Source: Suilimivivens sp009774465
Lineage (GTDB): Bacteria; Bacillota; Clostridia; Lachnospirales; Lachnospiraceae
NCBI GenBank assembly: GCA_947382645.1
Contig: CANDAE010000001.1
Span: 124,001-188,000 of the forward strand
DNA length: 64,000 bases
Direction of reading: 5' to 3'
Each line of letters begins with the position of its first letter. Within the stretch, counting starts at the first letter, position 1. Shown here one piece after another: positions 42,101 to 51,426 of the stretch. A model generated the notes under the pieces. It was given only the letters and a program-made list of their open reading frames with translations, did not search any database and was not told where the DNA came from. The position numbers were made by a program, and so were the translations under genes.

Positions 42101-44443
42101 TTAATAATTTTCATTTACATAAAGCTGAACACGGTTTTGTATGACTTTTACCACATCATCTATTTCTTTTTGTCCACTATAATAACCCAAAGCTTCTTCA
42201 CTGATAATTTTAATGATTTCATCACCTTCCGCATCAAAGCAGGGTTTTGCATCAGGCACCAGATTCAGCATAACATTGACTTCATCCCATGTTAAAGCAT
42301 GATACTGAAAGGTCGATCCGTCGCTGTAGATTACTTCCGGGAACACGCTGCTCTCATACTGGCTGTCTGCCTCTATGGCATTTTCTACTTTCTCATTCAG
42401 CGTTTTTTTCAGGGTGGGAAAGCTGGCAGCAAAAAAGTTGCCGCCACTATAGTAAGATTCGCTTTTATCCTGCGTCAAAAATCCCTCAATAAATTTAAAG
42501 GCTCCCTCTTTATGCTCCGACATAGCTGCAATTGCATAAGCATCCCCAGTAAGCAGAATGTGGCCGCCCCTTCCATCTATAGTAGGAAAACCAACACAAA
42601 CTGCATCCTCTCCAAACATTCCCTCAAATTCCTGAAATGCTCTCAGGCTGTTCATTTCCGCTATGGCAAACAACACTTCCCCGTTTTTGATTTTGGCAGA
42701 CAGAGATATCTCCTCCCCGCTTTCTGAAATATCCGGAATTTGATTTATATACCTGAGTACCGCCTTAAAGCTTTCCGAGTCAAAATAACAGGCGCCGGTT
42801 TCCCAGTCGATAAAGGTATCCTCATTAAACATCATGATATACCCCATCATCTCTTCCTTTGTTATCCCGTCAAAAGCCTGGACTCCCGGATGACTGTCGG
42901 CAGTTGTAAGCAGCTCCTCCAGCGTCAGCCCCGCTTCATTTTCCATCTGCGCCCTGCTCCCCACTACAGTTTGAAGTGTAAAAGCCGCCGGAATAGCCGC
43001 CAATGTATCGCCAAAGGTATAAATATCCAATATTCCGTCTACAAAATCAGCCCTTCCAAACTCTTTCGACTGCTCCACATAGGGAGATAAATCTTCAAGA
43101 AACCCCTGGGAAGCCAATCTCTGCACCTGAACGCCGGATAAATCTATTAGATCCAAAGGCTCCTTTGTCAGTACAGCATTATATAAATCTGTCAGGGAAC
43201 TATAGCTTTTCACAGTAAGATGATACTGGCTGCTGCTTCTGTTAAACTTTACAGCCATTGCTGTCAGATTGCTTTCCCCTTCCACGGTTGCAAGCACCAG
43301 ATTTTCCCGCTGTGGCGCCTGGTCTGCCTTTATTCTTTCCAGTATCACAATTGCTCTGTCCTCATTTGTCCAGTCCTCCACCGTGGCACACAGCTTTCCA
43401 TCCTCCAATGAATACAGGTTTGTAACACAATATCCGTTGATATCACTGTCCATCCAGACAAGCAGCTCCTCACCAACTACACCTGAATTGCTTTTTTGTG
43501 TGGCAAAATCATATCCATAAACGCCTTTGCTATCATATAACAAAAAATCATACTGTTTACCCGCACAGAAACCATTAATTTCGGGAAAATCTTCGACAAC
43601 CTCTGTCAGACATGCGCTTTCAAAGTCAAGTTCCAGCAGAGTACAGCGTACATTCCCGCCATCCGCCTCTTTTGCATTTTCTCCTGTAATCTCCCCATTC
43701 TCTTTACTGATACAGACATAATATCTGCCATCCGCTCCTTCACATACTCCCTTTACCCGAACAGAAGAAAGACTTTCCGGCGGACTGTAACTGGCCGAGC
43801 CATGATAACTTCCATCGCCAACATAAAGCAGTATCTCTCCGTCATTATCAAAAATATAAAGCCTGCCCTGTCTGTCTATCGTCATCCTCTCAAGAGAAGC
43901 TTCCCTTCCGGCCTGTTCCGTAATATCTTTAGAAAACAGACATCTGCCTTCCGGATCAAACTTGCACAAAAACCGATTCATTGAACTGTAATCCTGCGAA
44001 TAGACATTTGCGGTCAAGTACAAGTTATAATCCTGGTCAAAAAACCTGACTCCCACATCCCAGTTTGCTCCTCCTTCCGGCCAGTGAATGGGAACGCTTA
44101 TAAGTTCCCGGTCTGCCAGCGAATACCTGCAGATGCTTTTTGCGCCGGTATTTGCATCTTCCCCCTGCAATACATAACAGAAGGTGTCATTTACCAGCTG
44201 CATGTTCCCATAATCTGCGCGTTCATCTCCCACTGTGATCACTTCAGGTATATATACCCACTCCCGTTTTTGTGTAATTTGAGAAACATTGTTTTCATTT
44301 GATATTTTGTCTTCATTCACTGCACCGTCCCTGCTGCATGCTGTCAAAAACACCGGTATGCACATTATCAGACAGCAGACAATATATCGTAAACTGTTGT
44401 GAGCATTGTGTTTCAGGCACTTAACCCTTTTTCCTTTTTCCAT
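42101..44443 (-). CDS. Large extracellular lipoprotein: propeller-like N half plus solute-binding C half
   Basis: The 780-residue product has a signal peptide and lipobox LTAC (33-36, lipidated Cys36). Residues about 60-370 are built of repeated strand-rich units such as RLYIFDNDGEILLYVGDG, resembling a beta-propeller. From about residue 385 (LVLATVEGESNLTAMAVKFNRSS) it becomes an ABC-type family 1 solute-binding protein with VPDAKP near the end. The start at 44443 has GAGGAG six bases upstream. No permease genes follow, and it lies downstream of a LytTR/GHKL two-component pair, so it may be a sensor or a shared binding protein. The ligand is unknown. Confidence 0.8.
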   Translation of the reverse strand: MEKGKRVKCLKHNAHNSLRYIVCCLIMCIPVFLTACSRDGAVNEDKISNENNVSQITQKREWVYIPEVITVGDERADYGNMQLVNDTFCYVLQGEDANTGAKSICRYSLADRELISVPIHWPEGGANWDVGVRFFDQDYNLYLTANVYSQDYSSMNRFLCKFDPEGRCLFSKDITEQAGREASLERMTIDRQGRLYIFDNDGEILLYVGDGSYHGSASYSPPESLSSVRVKGVCEGADGRYYVCISKENGEITGENAKEADGGNVRCTLLELDFESACLTEVVEDFPEINGFCAGKQYDFLLYDSKGVYGYDFATQKSNSGVVGEELLVWMDSDINGYCVTNLYSLEDGKLCATVEDWTNEDRAIVILERIKADQAPQRENLVLATVEGESNLTAMAVKFNRSSSQYHLTVKSYSSLTDLYNAVLTKEPLDLIDLSGVQVQRLASQGFLEDLSPYVEQSKEFGRADFVDGILDIYTFGDTLAAIPAAFTLQTVVGSRAQMENEAGLTLEELLTTADSHPGVQAFDGITKEEMMGYIMMFNEDTFIDWETGACYFDSESFKAVLRYINQIPDISESGEEISLSAKIKNGEVLFAIAEMNSLRAFQEFEGMFGEDAVCVGFPTIDGRGGHILLTGDAYAIAAMSEHKEGAFKFIEGFLTQDKSESYYSGGNFFAASFPTLKKTLNEKVENAIEADSQYESSVFPEVIYSDGSTFQYHALTWDEVNVMLNLVPDAKPCFDAEGDEIIKIISEEALGYYSGQKEIDDVVKVIQNRVQLYVNENY

Positions 44444-44564
44444 CCAAAACTCCTCTTTTCCTTTCATTTTGGATAAACTCTATCACAAAAAAGTGTATTG
44501 TGCCGGTTCCTGTCATAATTTATATCTATTTTTGTCAAAAATAGAATCCATGCTTTGCAAAAAC

Positions 44565-45842
44565 CTAAATTTCATTTTCTACTTTTGCCATATACAGGAT
44601 CAGATTCACACAAAATATGTCATTCTGTGGCGCTGCTTCCATAGTTCCATTATATGCTTCCACGATTTTTCTCACGCTTTTCAGTCCGATGCCATGCTGT
44701 TGCTTTGCCTCTTTAGTGGTTAAGAAATTCTCCATCCCCGCCTGTTTCTCTTTCACAAGCTCTGTCGGCAAAAAACTGTTTTCAACTCTGATCTTCAGAA
44801 CCCCTCTTTTTAACGCTATATTAACATTCAGATACTTTTTATCCGTTTTTCTGGCTGCTTCAATCGCATTTTCCAACAGATTTCCAATTAAAACATTGAT
44901 CTCAAAAGTATGCTTTACTTTTTCCGGCAGCATCACCTTTACAATGACCGTCTCCAGCTCTTCCCTGGCCTTTCGCAGCATATAATTCAATACGCTGTCT
45001 ATTTCCATATTTCCGGAAGAAACTATTTCATTGGGATTTTGGATATAGGCTTCCATATGGTTTATATATTCCTGTATTTCCACTATACCGTATCTATTTG
45101 CCAAAAGCTTTAATTCGTTCATATGATGCTTCATATCATGACGCAGGACTTTTATTTTTTCCTCACTCTGCCGAATCACATCAAGCTGGTTTGCATACAC
45201 CTGCACTTTCTGCTTAAGCATCTCGGTTTCATATTTATGCAAAATGGAACGAAGTAACAAATTATATAAATACAGCATAAGAAAATTGATTACTAACAGT
45301 CCTATACTCACAATGGCAGTTTCTCTGCCTTCACAGGCACCCGAATAGATTAAGAACCAGATAACTGCGATGCTGCATAAAGGCACAAGTATCAGTGGAA
45401 AATTTTGAGCGTCTTTTGAATTTTTTCGAATAGTAATAATTTTCTCTGTAAGAAGCTCACAGATCAATATCAAAAACAGTACTATAACCGCATAAACCTG
45501 ATCATATGTTTTTCCATCCTGATAATCGGTAAATAATGAAAATACCGCCACATCACATCCGCAATTTATCAAATAAACCGTACTGGTTACAAATAAAATT
45601 GTTTTAATTGATTTTGTATATAAGCATACTATCGCGCTTATTCCTATCAGATTACTGAAAATATTGATCCATGCAATATGAAATTTCCAGTATAAGGCAG
45701 TATTTACAATAAAAAAACAACCACAAACAACCAGCTTTCCTTTTTTCTTACCTCCATCTTTTCCTGAAAAAATTGATACAAATCTGTCAATTAAAACTAT
45801 CCGAAACAAATTTGTCAATGCACAAATCGTAAAATCAATCAT
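44565..45842 (-). CDS. GHKL-type sensor histidine kinase (AgrC-like)
   Basis: The 425-residue product has six or seven transmembrane helices (about 5-200), a dimerisation helix with LRHDMKHHMNEL (phospho-acceptor His235), and a GHKL ATPase domain with IGNLLENAIEAA and HGIGLKSV. This is the AgrC/quorum-type kinase class, usually paired with LytTR regulators. Its ATG lies two bases after the stop of the response regulator gene, so translation is coupled. No AgrD-like peptide gene is visible nearby; the natural signal is unknown. Confidence 0.92.
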   Translation of the reverse strand: MIDFTICALTNLFRIVLIDRFVSIFSGKDGGKKKGKLVVCGCFFIVNTALYWKFHIAWINIFSNLIGISAIVCLYTKSIKTILFVTSTVYLINCGCDVAVFSLFTDYQDGKTYDQVYAVIVLFLILICELLTEKIITIRKNSKDAQNFPLILVPLCSIAVIWFLIYSGACEGRETAIVSIGLLVINFLMLYLYNLLLRSILHKYETEMLKQKVQVYANQLDVIRQSEEKIKVLRHDMKHHMNELKLLANRYGIVEIQEYINHMEAYIQNPNEIVSSGNMEIDSVLNYMLRKAREELETVIVKVMLPEKVKHTFEINVLIGNLLENAIEAARKTDKKYLNVNIALKRGVLKIRVENSFLPTELVKEKQAGMENFLTTKEAKQQHGIGLKSVRKIVEAYNGTMEAAPQNDIFCVNLILYMAKVENEI

Positions 45843-45844
45843 TT

Positions 45845-46549
45845 CTATTCTTCCCTCAAAATTCTTTCTCTTACTTGTTTACGATTTGCCGGGCTGATCG
45901 TTAAAATAGTGCCATTCATCAATTCCACCATTTCATAGGTATACCTGAAAATATACGCTTTATTTACAATATAGGATTTATGTATAACAATAAAATCTCC
46001 CGGCAGACTCTTTTCCACCTCTTTTAACTTGCCATAAAATTCAAAACTTGCTTTTGGGGTTACTATTTTTACCTTTCTCCCTTTACTGCCAAAATAAACA
46101 ATCTCGCCTATGGGAACATAATAGTAATCTTTCCCCTGCTGAAATTCAAATTTTTCATTTTTCCTTTTCATTACCTTAAGCGCCATTTTAAATGCGTCTC
46201 TTATCTGGCTAAGCGTAATCGGCTTGACAAGGAAATCAAGGGGCTGTGTTTTAAACAATTGCTGCGCATAAGAGGCTTTTCCAGATATGTATATGATCTG
46301 CATCCCCATATCATCCAACTGGTTCCTTATATAATTCCCCACTTCTATTCCTGTCATTTTAAATAACTCTATATCCAAAAAAAGAAGATCCAACTGATTT
46401 CCCATCACCAGATAGTCTTTAAGCCCCTCTCCCGTATACCATACATTTGTATCTATCCGGATATCCAACTCCGCCGCACATTGCAAAAGCATATTCTCAA
46501 TGGAAGTACAAACATTTTCCCCATCATCGCAAATTCCTATACGATACAT
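45845..46549 (-). CDS. LytTR-family response regulator
   Basis: The 234-residue regulator has a receiver domain (about 1-122) with acidic pair Asp8/Asp9 and phospho-acceptor Asp59 (LLFLDIELF), and a LytTR DNA-binding domain (about 135-234) with YYYVPIGEIVYF and FIVIHKSYIVN. The start at 46549 has GGGAGG eight bases upstream; an earlier ATG at 46582 is less well placed. It is the first gene of the regulator-kinase pair and lies 50 bases downstream of a D,D-carboxypeptidase gene. Targets cannot be read from the sequence; LytTR proteins bind direct repeats upstream of their targets. Confidence 0.93.
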   Translation of the reverse strand: MYRIGICDDGENVCTSIENMLLQCAAELDIRIDTNVWYTGEGLKDYLVMGNQLDLLFLDIELFKMTGIEVGNYIRNQLDDMGMQIIYISGKASYAQQLFKTQPLDFLVKPITLSQIRDAFKMALKVMKRKNEKFEFQQGKDYYYVPIGEIVYFGSKGRKVKIVTPKASFEFYGKLKEVEKSLPGDFIVIHKSYIVNKAYIFRYTYEMVELMNGTILTISPANRKQVRERILREE

Positions 46550-46599
46550 AGCAATCCTCCCTGCCTCCTTTTGTTCAGCCATACATTTTCCTGTTTTTG

Positions 46600-48060
46600 T
46601 TAACGCCCTCTTGCAGTCCGGATAATCTGCTCTGCTGCCGCCTCGGCGTGTATGGGGATGTCCCCGTAAGTTTTAATCGCCCCGGATTCCGTTTTTTCTC
46701 CATCTTCATAAAAAGTATTTAAAGCATATCTTGCAAGCAGCCCTGAAACCCGTCCCCTCTCTATGGAATCCTCACTGCCAAGAACAATAACCACCAAATC
46801 ATGCTCCATACTTCCCTCGCCTGCAGTCAGGGATGTGACCAGACAGGCGCCGGCTTTATTGGTCGTTCCTGTTTTCAGGCCGGTTACCTCTGGCATGTTA
46901 TACAGAAGCGGATTGGTATTGCGCACTTCAAAATCAATGGATTCCAAAATGGCGCTTTCCAGAGAAGTGATGTCCGTAACCTGGGGATAAACCTTTAAAA
47001 GATGGGACACCATCCGGAACATATCTTCCGCACTCATGCTGTTCTGTCTCTTTGAAGGTATCAAATCTTCCGTGTAAAAGGGCAGACCGTTGCTGTTGAA
47101 AAAAACTGTCTGGGAAAGTCCCAGCTTCTGTGCCTTCTGGTTCATCATTTCCACAAAAGCTTCCTCTGAACCGGCAATTGCTTCTGCCAGACACAGCGCG
47201 CATTCATTACTGGATGGCAGAAGGGCGCCCAGCAAAAGCTCCTGCACTGTAATCTGTCCGCCGGCCTCTAAAGGAACCACTCCATCGCCTGAGACAGATA
47301 AGGCATGAACCGCCTCCGAAACAGTGACTAATTCGTCAGGGGTAATCTGTCCTGATGAAATAGCCTCCATAGTTAAAAGGCAGGTCATAAGTTTGGAAGT
47401 GCTGGCGACAGGGTAGGATATATCGGACTGATACTGATAATAAACTTCCCCCGTAGCAGCATCTCCTACCAGCACACTGTTGACTCCACCAAAATAGCCG
47501 GCCTGCTCCAGTAAAACAGGGGAAATGTGAAAGGGCTCCCGGGTATGAACCTGCATGGAACCTGCATCGGAAACAGTTATATTCACATCCAGAATCATAG
47601 CCAGGTCTACCGCCATCATAAAACAATCGTAGTCTCCGGAAGGCAGTTTCATAATCATTGTATAATAAAATACCATTTCCTCATTTACCTTGAATTCATT
47701 CCGTCGCAGAGAAAGATTCGGATTTTCGTCATCTTCCCAGGGGATATTTTCCACGCCTGAAGGCGTATAGGCATTTCCCGAATTCATGGAAATGGAATTA
47801 CCCGTAATTTCCAGAGAAAAAGATTTATCCGTACTTTTAAGAAGCATGGCCATATCCCGCAGAGAAAGATATGTGTTATAGTCGTAGCCATAATCCAGAG
47901 TTTTTACAGTGGATGGCGCGTTGGAATCTACCTGTACCTGACAGGTTCCCGGAATCTCAAAGCCTGCCTTTGCCCTGATTGGCAGAATGGAACTTATCAG
48001 GATTATGGATAATATTATGGACAATATCAGGGAACCAATTTTCCGTAAAATTGTTTTCAT
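46600..48060 (-). CDS. D-alanyl-D-alanine carboxypeptidase with N-terminal stalk domain
   Basis: The 486-residue penicillin-binding enzyme (S11 family) removes the terminal D-Ala of peptidoglycan stem peptides. A signal peptide/anchor (about 7-30) is followed by a stalk-like beta domain (about 40-165, YNTYLSLRDMAMLL, resembling copper amine oxidase N domains) and the peptidase domain with S-x-x-K at Ser220-Lys223, SSN at 283-285 and KTGTT from Lys396. The C-terminal beta domain of DacA is absent. AAAGGAG lies 12 bases upstream of the start. It lies between an unknown exported protein gene and the two-component pair. Confidence 0.92.
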   Translation of the reverse strand: MKTILRKIGSLILSIILSIILISSILPIRAKAGFEIPGTCQVQVDSNAPSTVKTLDYGYDYNTYLSLRDMAMLLKSTDKSFSLEITGNSISMNSGNAYTPSGVENIPWEDDENPNLSLRRNEFKVNEEMVFYYTMIMKLPSGDYDCFMMAVDLAMILDVNITVSDAGSMQVHTREPFHISPVLLEQAGYFGGVNSVLVGDAATGEVYYQYQSDISYPVASTSKLMTCLLTMEAISSGQITPDELVTVSEAVHALSVSGDGVVPLEAGGQITVQELLLGALLPSSNECALCLAEAIAGSEEAFVEMMNQKAQKLGLSQTVFFNSNGLPFYTEDLIPSKRQNSMSAEDMFRMVSHLLKVYPQVTDITSLESAILESIDFEVRNTNPLLYNMPEVTGLKTGTTNKAGACLVTSLTAGEGSMEHDLVVIVLGSEDSIERGRVSGLLARYALNTFYEDGEKTESGAIKTYGDIPIHAEAAAEQIIRTARGR

Positions 48061-48128
48061 GTAATGAGCCGTGCTCCTTTCAAATTAATTGCAAAAAGTA
48101 TCTGAAAAATCCAGACAATATTTCTCTC

Positions 48129-48860
48129 TCAATTTTGGGATTGTTTTAAAGTATATATGATCGGATAATCTTCTTTAAAAAGACCTGTGGAAGCAGCGCC
48201 GGTTTCTTCGGTCAAAATCAGACTGGAACCTTCCCGAATATAATATTCCATCTTTGTATCGACATAGCCGCCGGCATCAAACCGTCTGGTCAAAATGTTC
48301 TCTGCCGCTTCAAAGGTACCGCTGCCCTCATAGCCGGCCTGCAGCTCTTCCAAAGAAGGCAGCAGCGCCGGAGCATAAGACATCAAGTAAAAAACTGTGG
48401 ACATTCCAAAAGTTTCATTTACAAGAGCTTCCACAGTCTCCCTGTCTGTGCTGCCCATATAGCCCGCCATACGAAGCCTCTTTGCCAAAAGATCCTGAAA
48501 CGCTGCGGCAAACGCCTCATAAGCCGCCTGTCTGCAGGCCTCATAGCTTTCCGGTATAATATTACAGTGAAAAGTTCCTCCCCCGTTATCAGTTTCTTCC
48601 AGGGTTAAGTTGACCTGTATCGTCAAATTCTGCATATAGGAACTCATATCTTCCAGCGAGATGGAAACAGCTTCCATATCCTGCAGCCAGTCAAGCGCTG
48701 TAACAGCAGCCTGCTGCGTCATATCCAGCTCTGCAGTCCATTCTCCTGAAAGTTCCATTTCATCTGGTGCAAAGAAATGCAAATATGCAAGCAGCCCGGT
48801 GGAAGTGCTTAAGGTTAAAAGTAACAGGGTAAATATTACGTTTTTTATGGCTTTTTTCAT
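48129..48860 (-). CDS. Membrane-anchored protein of unknown function
   Basis: I do not recognise the family. The 243-residue product starts with a basic tail and one hydrophobic segment (about 7-28), so it is anchored with its body outside. The remainder is acidic (many Glu/Asp) with two Cys-poor halves: a strand-rich region (about 40-100) and a helix-rich region with AAYEAFAAAFQDLL (about 112-125). Its ATG overlaps the stop of the MATE gene (ATGA), so the two are translated together. It precedes the D,D-carboxypeptidase gene by 68 bases, which makes a cell-envelope role likely, but this is only context. Confidence 0.7.
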   Translation of the reverse strand: MKKAIKNVIFTLLLLTLSTSTGLLAYLHFFAPDEMELSGEWTAELDMTQQAAVTALDWLQDMEAVSISLEDMSSYMQNLTIQVNLTLEETDNGGGTFHCNIIPESYEACRQAAYEAFAAAFQDLLAKRLRMAGYMGSTDRETVEALVNETFGMSTVFYLMSYAPALLPSLEELQAGYEGSGTFEAAENILTRRFDAGGYVDTKMEYYIREGSSLILTEETGAASTGLFKEDYPIIYTLKQSQN

Positions 48861-50248
48861 AGCAGTCCTCTCCTGCCTGCTGCAGCAGGCATCCCTTTAC
48901 CGATACTCTGTTTGATTAACTTTTTGTACTCATGCAAATAAAACAATAACAGGAATACAAAAGCCCCTGTCCATGCAGCAATTTCTCCCCAAAATACTGC
49001 TGTTCTTCCAGTAAGATTTGACAAATATATTGCACAAAAAACACGCATTACTAATTGAAATATACTTGATAACATGGGAACAACGGAATTTCCCATCCCC
49101 TGCACACATCCTCTTAAGATATAAAGAACATATAGCAGCCAGAAAAAAATAGATAATATTTTCAGGAAATTCCCGCCGATTTCAATTGCACTTTCTGTAA
49201 GCGCTGTATTTTCAGGCAAAAAACAGGTTAATATATTTCTGCCTCCACATAACATAATAAAAGACATCAGTGCAGCCGTAATCACGCCAATAATGCAGCC
49301 AGTGATTAAACCTTCATTTACCCGGCGTATTTCTTTTCTTCCCATATTTTGTCCTGCATATGTAGATAACGTATATCCATAGGAAGAAGCCGGAATTTCC
49401 AATAATCCATACAACTTATTAGCTGCCGTATACCCTGCAATAAATGCGACGCCGAAAGAATTAACAACACTTTGAACAATCACACCTCCAACTGCGGTTA
49501 TTATATTTTGCACCCCCATTGGCAAAGCAATTGCTAATTGTTTAAAAAACATTTTCCCATTCATATATCTATTCCTGTTCCTTTTAAAAATATCAGGAAT
49601 ATTTTTTCGTAAATAAATGAAACAAAACACTGTGGCCACCAACTGTGAAAACACTGTGGCAAGCGCTGCTCCGCCAACACCGGTTTTCAAAATCACTACA
49701 GCCACAATATCCAGAAAAACATTCGTAATTGATGAAATAACCATTGCAGTCAAAGGAATCTGACTATTTCCAATCGCCCGTAAAATTGCAGAAAATAAAT
49801 GAAAGAAAAATGTAATTGGTATCCCCAGATAAATGACACGCAAATATAATTTTGCCATTGCATTAATTTCCGCCGGCACATGCATTATTTCCAATACCGG
49901 AGCAGCCAATAACTGTCCCAATGCCAAAAGAAGGATTGAAAATACTGCAGATAGTTTTAGGGAACAGACAATATAATCTGTCAGCTCTTCAACCTTATTG
50001 TCTCCAAAACTTTGTGCCATGTTAATTGAAAATCCATGTGTAATTCCCTGAATTCCTCCTGTAACCAGAAAAATGGTCCATTCAACCGCTCCAATTGCCG
50101 CCAGTCCGTTAATACCTGTCATCTTTCCCACAATCAGCGTATCAACCAGAATATATAACTGCTGAAAAATATTTCCCAGCATTAAAGGAATTGAAAAAGA
50201 CAGAATTAAAACCGCCGGATTTCCATATGTCATATTTCTATTTTTCAT
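48857..50248 (-). CDS. MATE family efflux transporter
   Basis: The 463-residue product has 12 predicted transmembrane helices with the family start PAVLILSFSIPLMLGNIFQQLYILVDTLIVGKMTG and its internal repeat AIALPMGVQNIITAVGGVIVQSVVNSFG. It lies 13 bases downstream of a ROK-family repressor gene and overlaps the next gene by four bases, forming a regulator-transporter-membrane protein operon. It is a distinct paralogue of the MATE protein at 21.3 kb. The substrate is unknown; regulation by a sugar-type repressor suggests a carbohydrate-related ligand as the inducer. Confidence 0.94.
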   Translation of the reverse strand: MKNRNMTYGNPAVLILSFSIPLMLGNIFQQLYILVDTLIVGKMTGINGLAAIGAVEWTIFLVTGGIQGITHGFSINMAQSFGDNKVEELTDYIVCSLKLSAVFSILLLALGQLLAAPVLEIMHVPAEINAMAKLYLRVIYLGIPITFFFHLFSAILRAIGNSQIPLTAMVISSITNVFLDIVAVVILKTGVGGAALATVFSQLVATVFCFIYLRKNIPDIFKRNRNRYMNGKMFFKQLAIALPMGVQNIITAVGGVIVQSVVNSFGVAFIAGYTAANKLYGLLEIPASSYGYTLSTYAGQNMGRKEIRRVNEGLITGCIIGVITAALMSFIMLCGGRNILTCFLPENTALTESAIEIGGNFLKILSIFFWLLYVLYILRGCVQGMGNSVVPMLSSIFQLVMRVFCAIYLSNLTGRTAVFWGEIAAWTGAFVFLLLFYLHEYKKLIKQSIGKGMPAAAGRRGLL

Positions 50249-50261
50249 AATTTTCTCATAT

Positions 50262-51263
50262 TTATATTAAATCTGTAAACAGCAAATCTGTTCCCAACAC
50301 TGTCAGTCCATAAAAATAATCCTCCTGATAACTATCAGAAAAGATGAGTCTGGGAATCATCTCCTCAGGCAAAAATTTCCTGCACCAATGATACGTTTTT
50401 CTCTCAATATTTTCCCAGTCATGCTCTAAATAAAGTGTTACGCTTTCCGGATTTATAAGCGCACAAATGCAGGAAATTAACTTTCCCAGATATTCGCCGG
50501 GCTCAACTTTATCAAAATGATTCAATGCCACATCCTGTAATGTTTCTTCCCCAAAAAGAGGCATAAACCCAACTTCTCCGCTAAAACCCTTATATCCGGT
50601 TACCGGTTTTCCATTTACTACTGCTCCACACCCTGGTCCTGTAGATGCCAAATGAATGCATACAAGATTTTCCTTTTGCCGGCACATTCTTTTTGCAGCT
50701 CCACATGCCAATGCACTCATATTATTGCTAATTCTCACTGAAAGACCTGTGCGATCCGCAAGTTCCTTTTCCAAATATCTCCCTTTTAATTCCTCATAGC
50801 TATCAATCAATTTAATTTGCCCCTGATAAACCGCACCGGGAATACCAACTACCATACTTTGTATTTTTTTATCCTGCTCCAGACATTGTGTTGCAATATC
50901 CTTCATTTGTTCTACAATAGACTGCCCTTCCCTGCGCATCCCCTCTCCACGATCAATTTGTTTTTCCAATGCATCGCTTACCCTATAAAATACCTTTTGC
51001 TCCTGCACAAAAAGAAGAAGTATATGAGCAAAATCTTCATTTACCCTGTACAGTTCGGCTTTTCTTCCTCCCTGACTGTTTTCGTCTGTTCCCAATGATA
51101 CTATTTTCTCATCTTCCGCCAATCTGTCTATCAACTTTCCTACCGTTGGAAAACTTAATCGTGTTTTATATGCCAGTTCCTGCTTTGTATACACATGACC
51201 ATCCCGCATACACTCTATCACCTGACGTGCATTCAAATCCTTTACCATACTTGTAAATGCCAT
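50262..51263 (-). CDS. ROK family transcriptional repressor
   Basis: The 333-residue product has an N-terminal winged helix (about 10-75; TKQELAYKTRLSFPTVGKLIDRL) and a ROK-type sugar-binding domain (about 85-333) with VVGIPGAV, NNMSALACGAAK and HLASTGPGCGAVV. Kinase catalysis is unlikely because the ATP motif is altered (TGPGCG) and the family's zinc cluster segment is not complete. It probably represses its own operon (MATE transporter and membrane protein) in response to a sugar. GGAGA precedes the start by about seven bases. A strong promoter and an inverted repeat are directly upstream. Confidence 0.9.
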   Translation of the reverse strand: MAFTSMVKDLNARQVIECMRDGHVYTKQELAYKTRLSFPTVGKLIDRLAEDEKIVSLGTDENSQGGRKAELYRVNEDFAHILLLFVQEQKVFYRVSDALEKQIDRGEGMRREGQSIVEQMKDIATQCLEQDKKIQSMVVGIPGAVYQGQIKLIDSYEELKGRYLEKELADRTGLSVRISNNMSALACGAAKRMCRQKENLVCIHLASTGPGCGAVVNGKPVTGYKGFSGEVGFMPLFGEETLQDVALNHFDKVEPGEYLGKLISCICALINPESVTLYLEHDWENIERKTYHWCRKFLPEEMIPRLIFSDSYQEDYFYGLTVLGTDLLFTDLI

Positions 51264-51277
51264 TTTTTCTCCTTTTT

Positions 51278-51309
51278 AAACTTTATTAAAATTATTTTAA
51301 AATATGTTT
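51278..51309 (-). promoter_or_regulatory. Candidate operator of the ROK repressor
   Basis: An imperfect inverted repeat of about 32 bases, AAAC...GTTT at its ends with an A/T-rich core, lies between the -10 element and the ribosome-binding site. XylR/NagC-like ROK repressors bind A/T-rich palindromes in this position; autorepression is inferred. Confidence 0.4.
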
Positions 51310-51310
51310 T

Positions 51311-51340
51311 ATTATATGGAGAAAATTTAAGATTTGTCAA
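51311..51340 (-). promoter_or_regulatory. Promoter of the ROK repressor-MATE operon
   Basis: Minus-strand TTGACA (51335-51340) and TATAAT (51311-51316) are both perfect consensus with an 18-base spacer. Confidence 0.85.
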
Positions 51341-51426
51341 GCGCCTCATTATGAAATAAAAGATGAGTCACGCCAGTGGCGACGGATGCGAAGCAGACAC
51401 TTTTATGAATATTGAGGGCTGAACTG

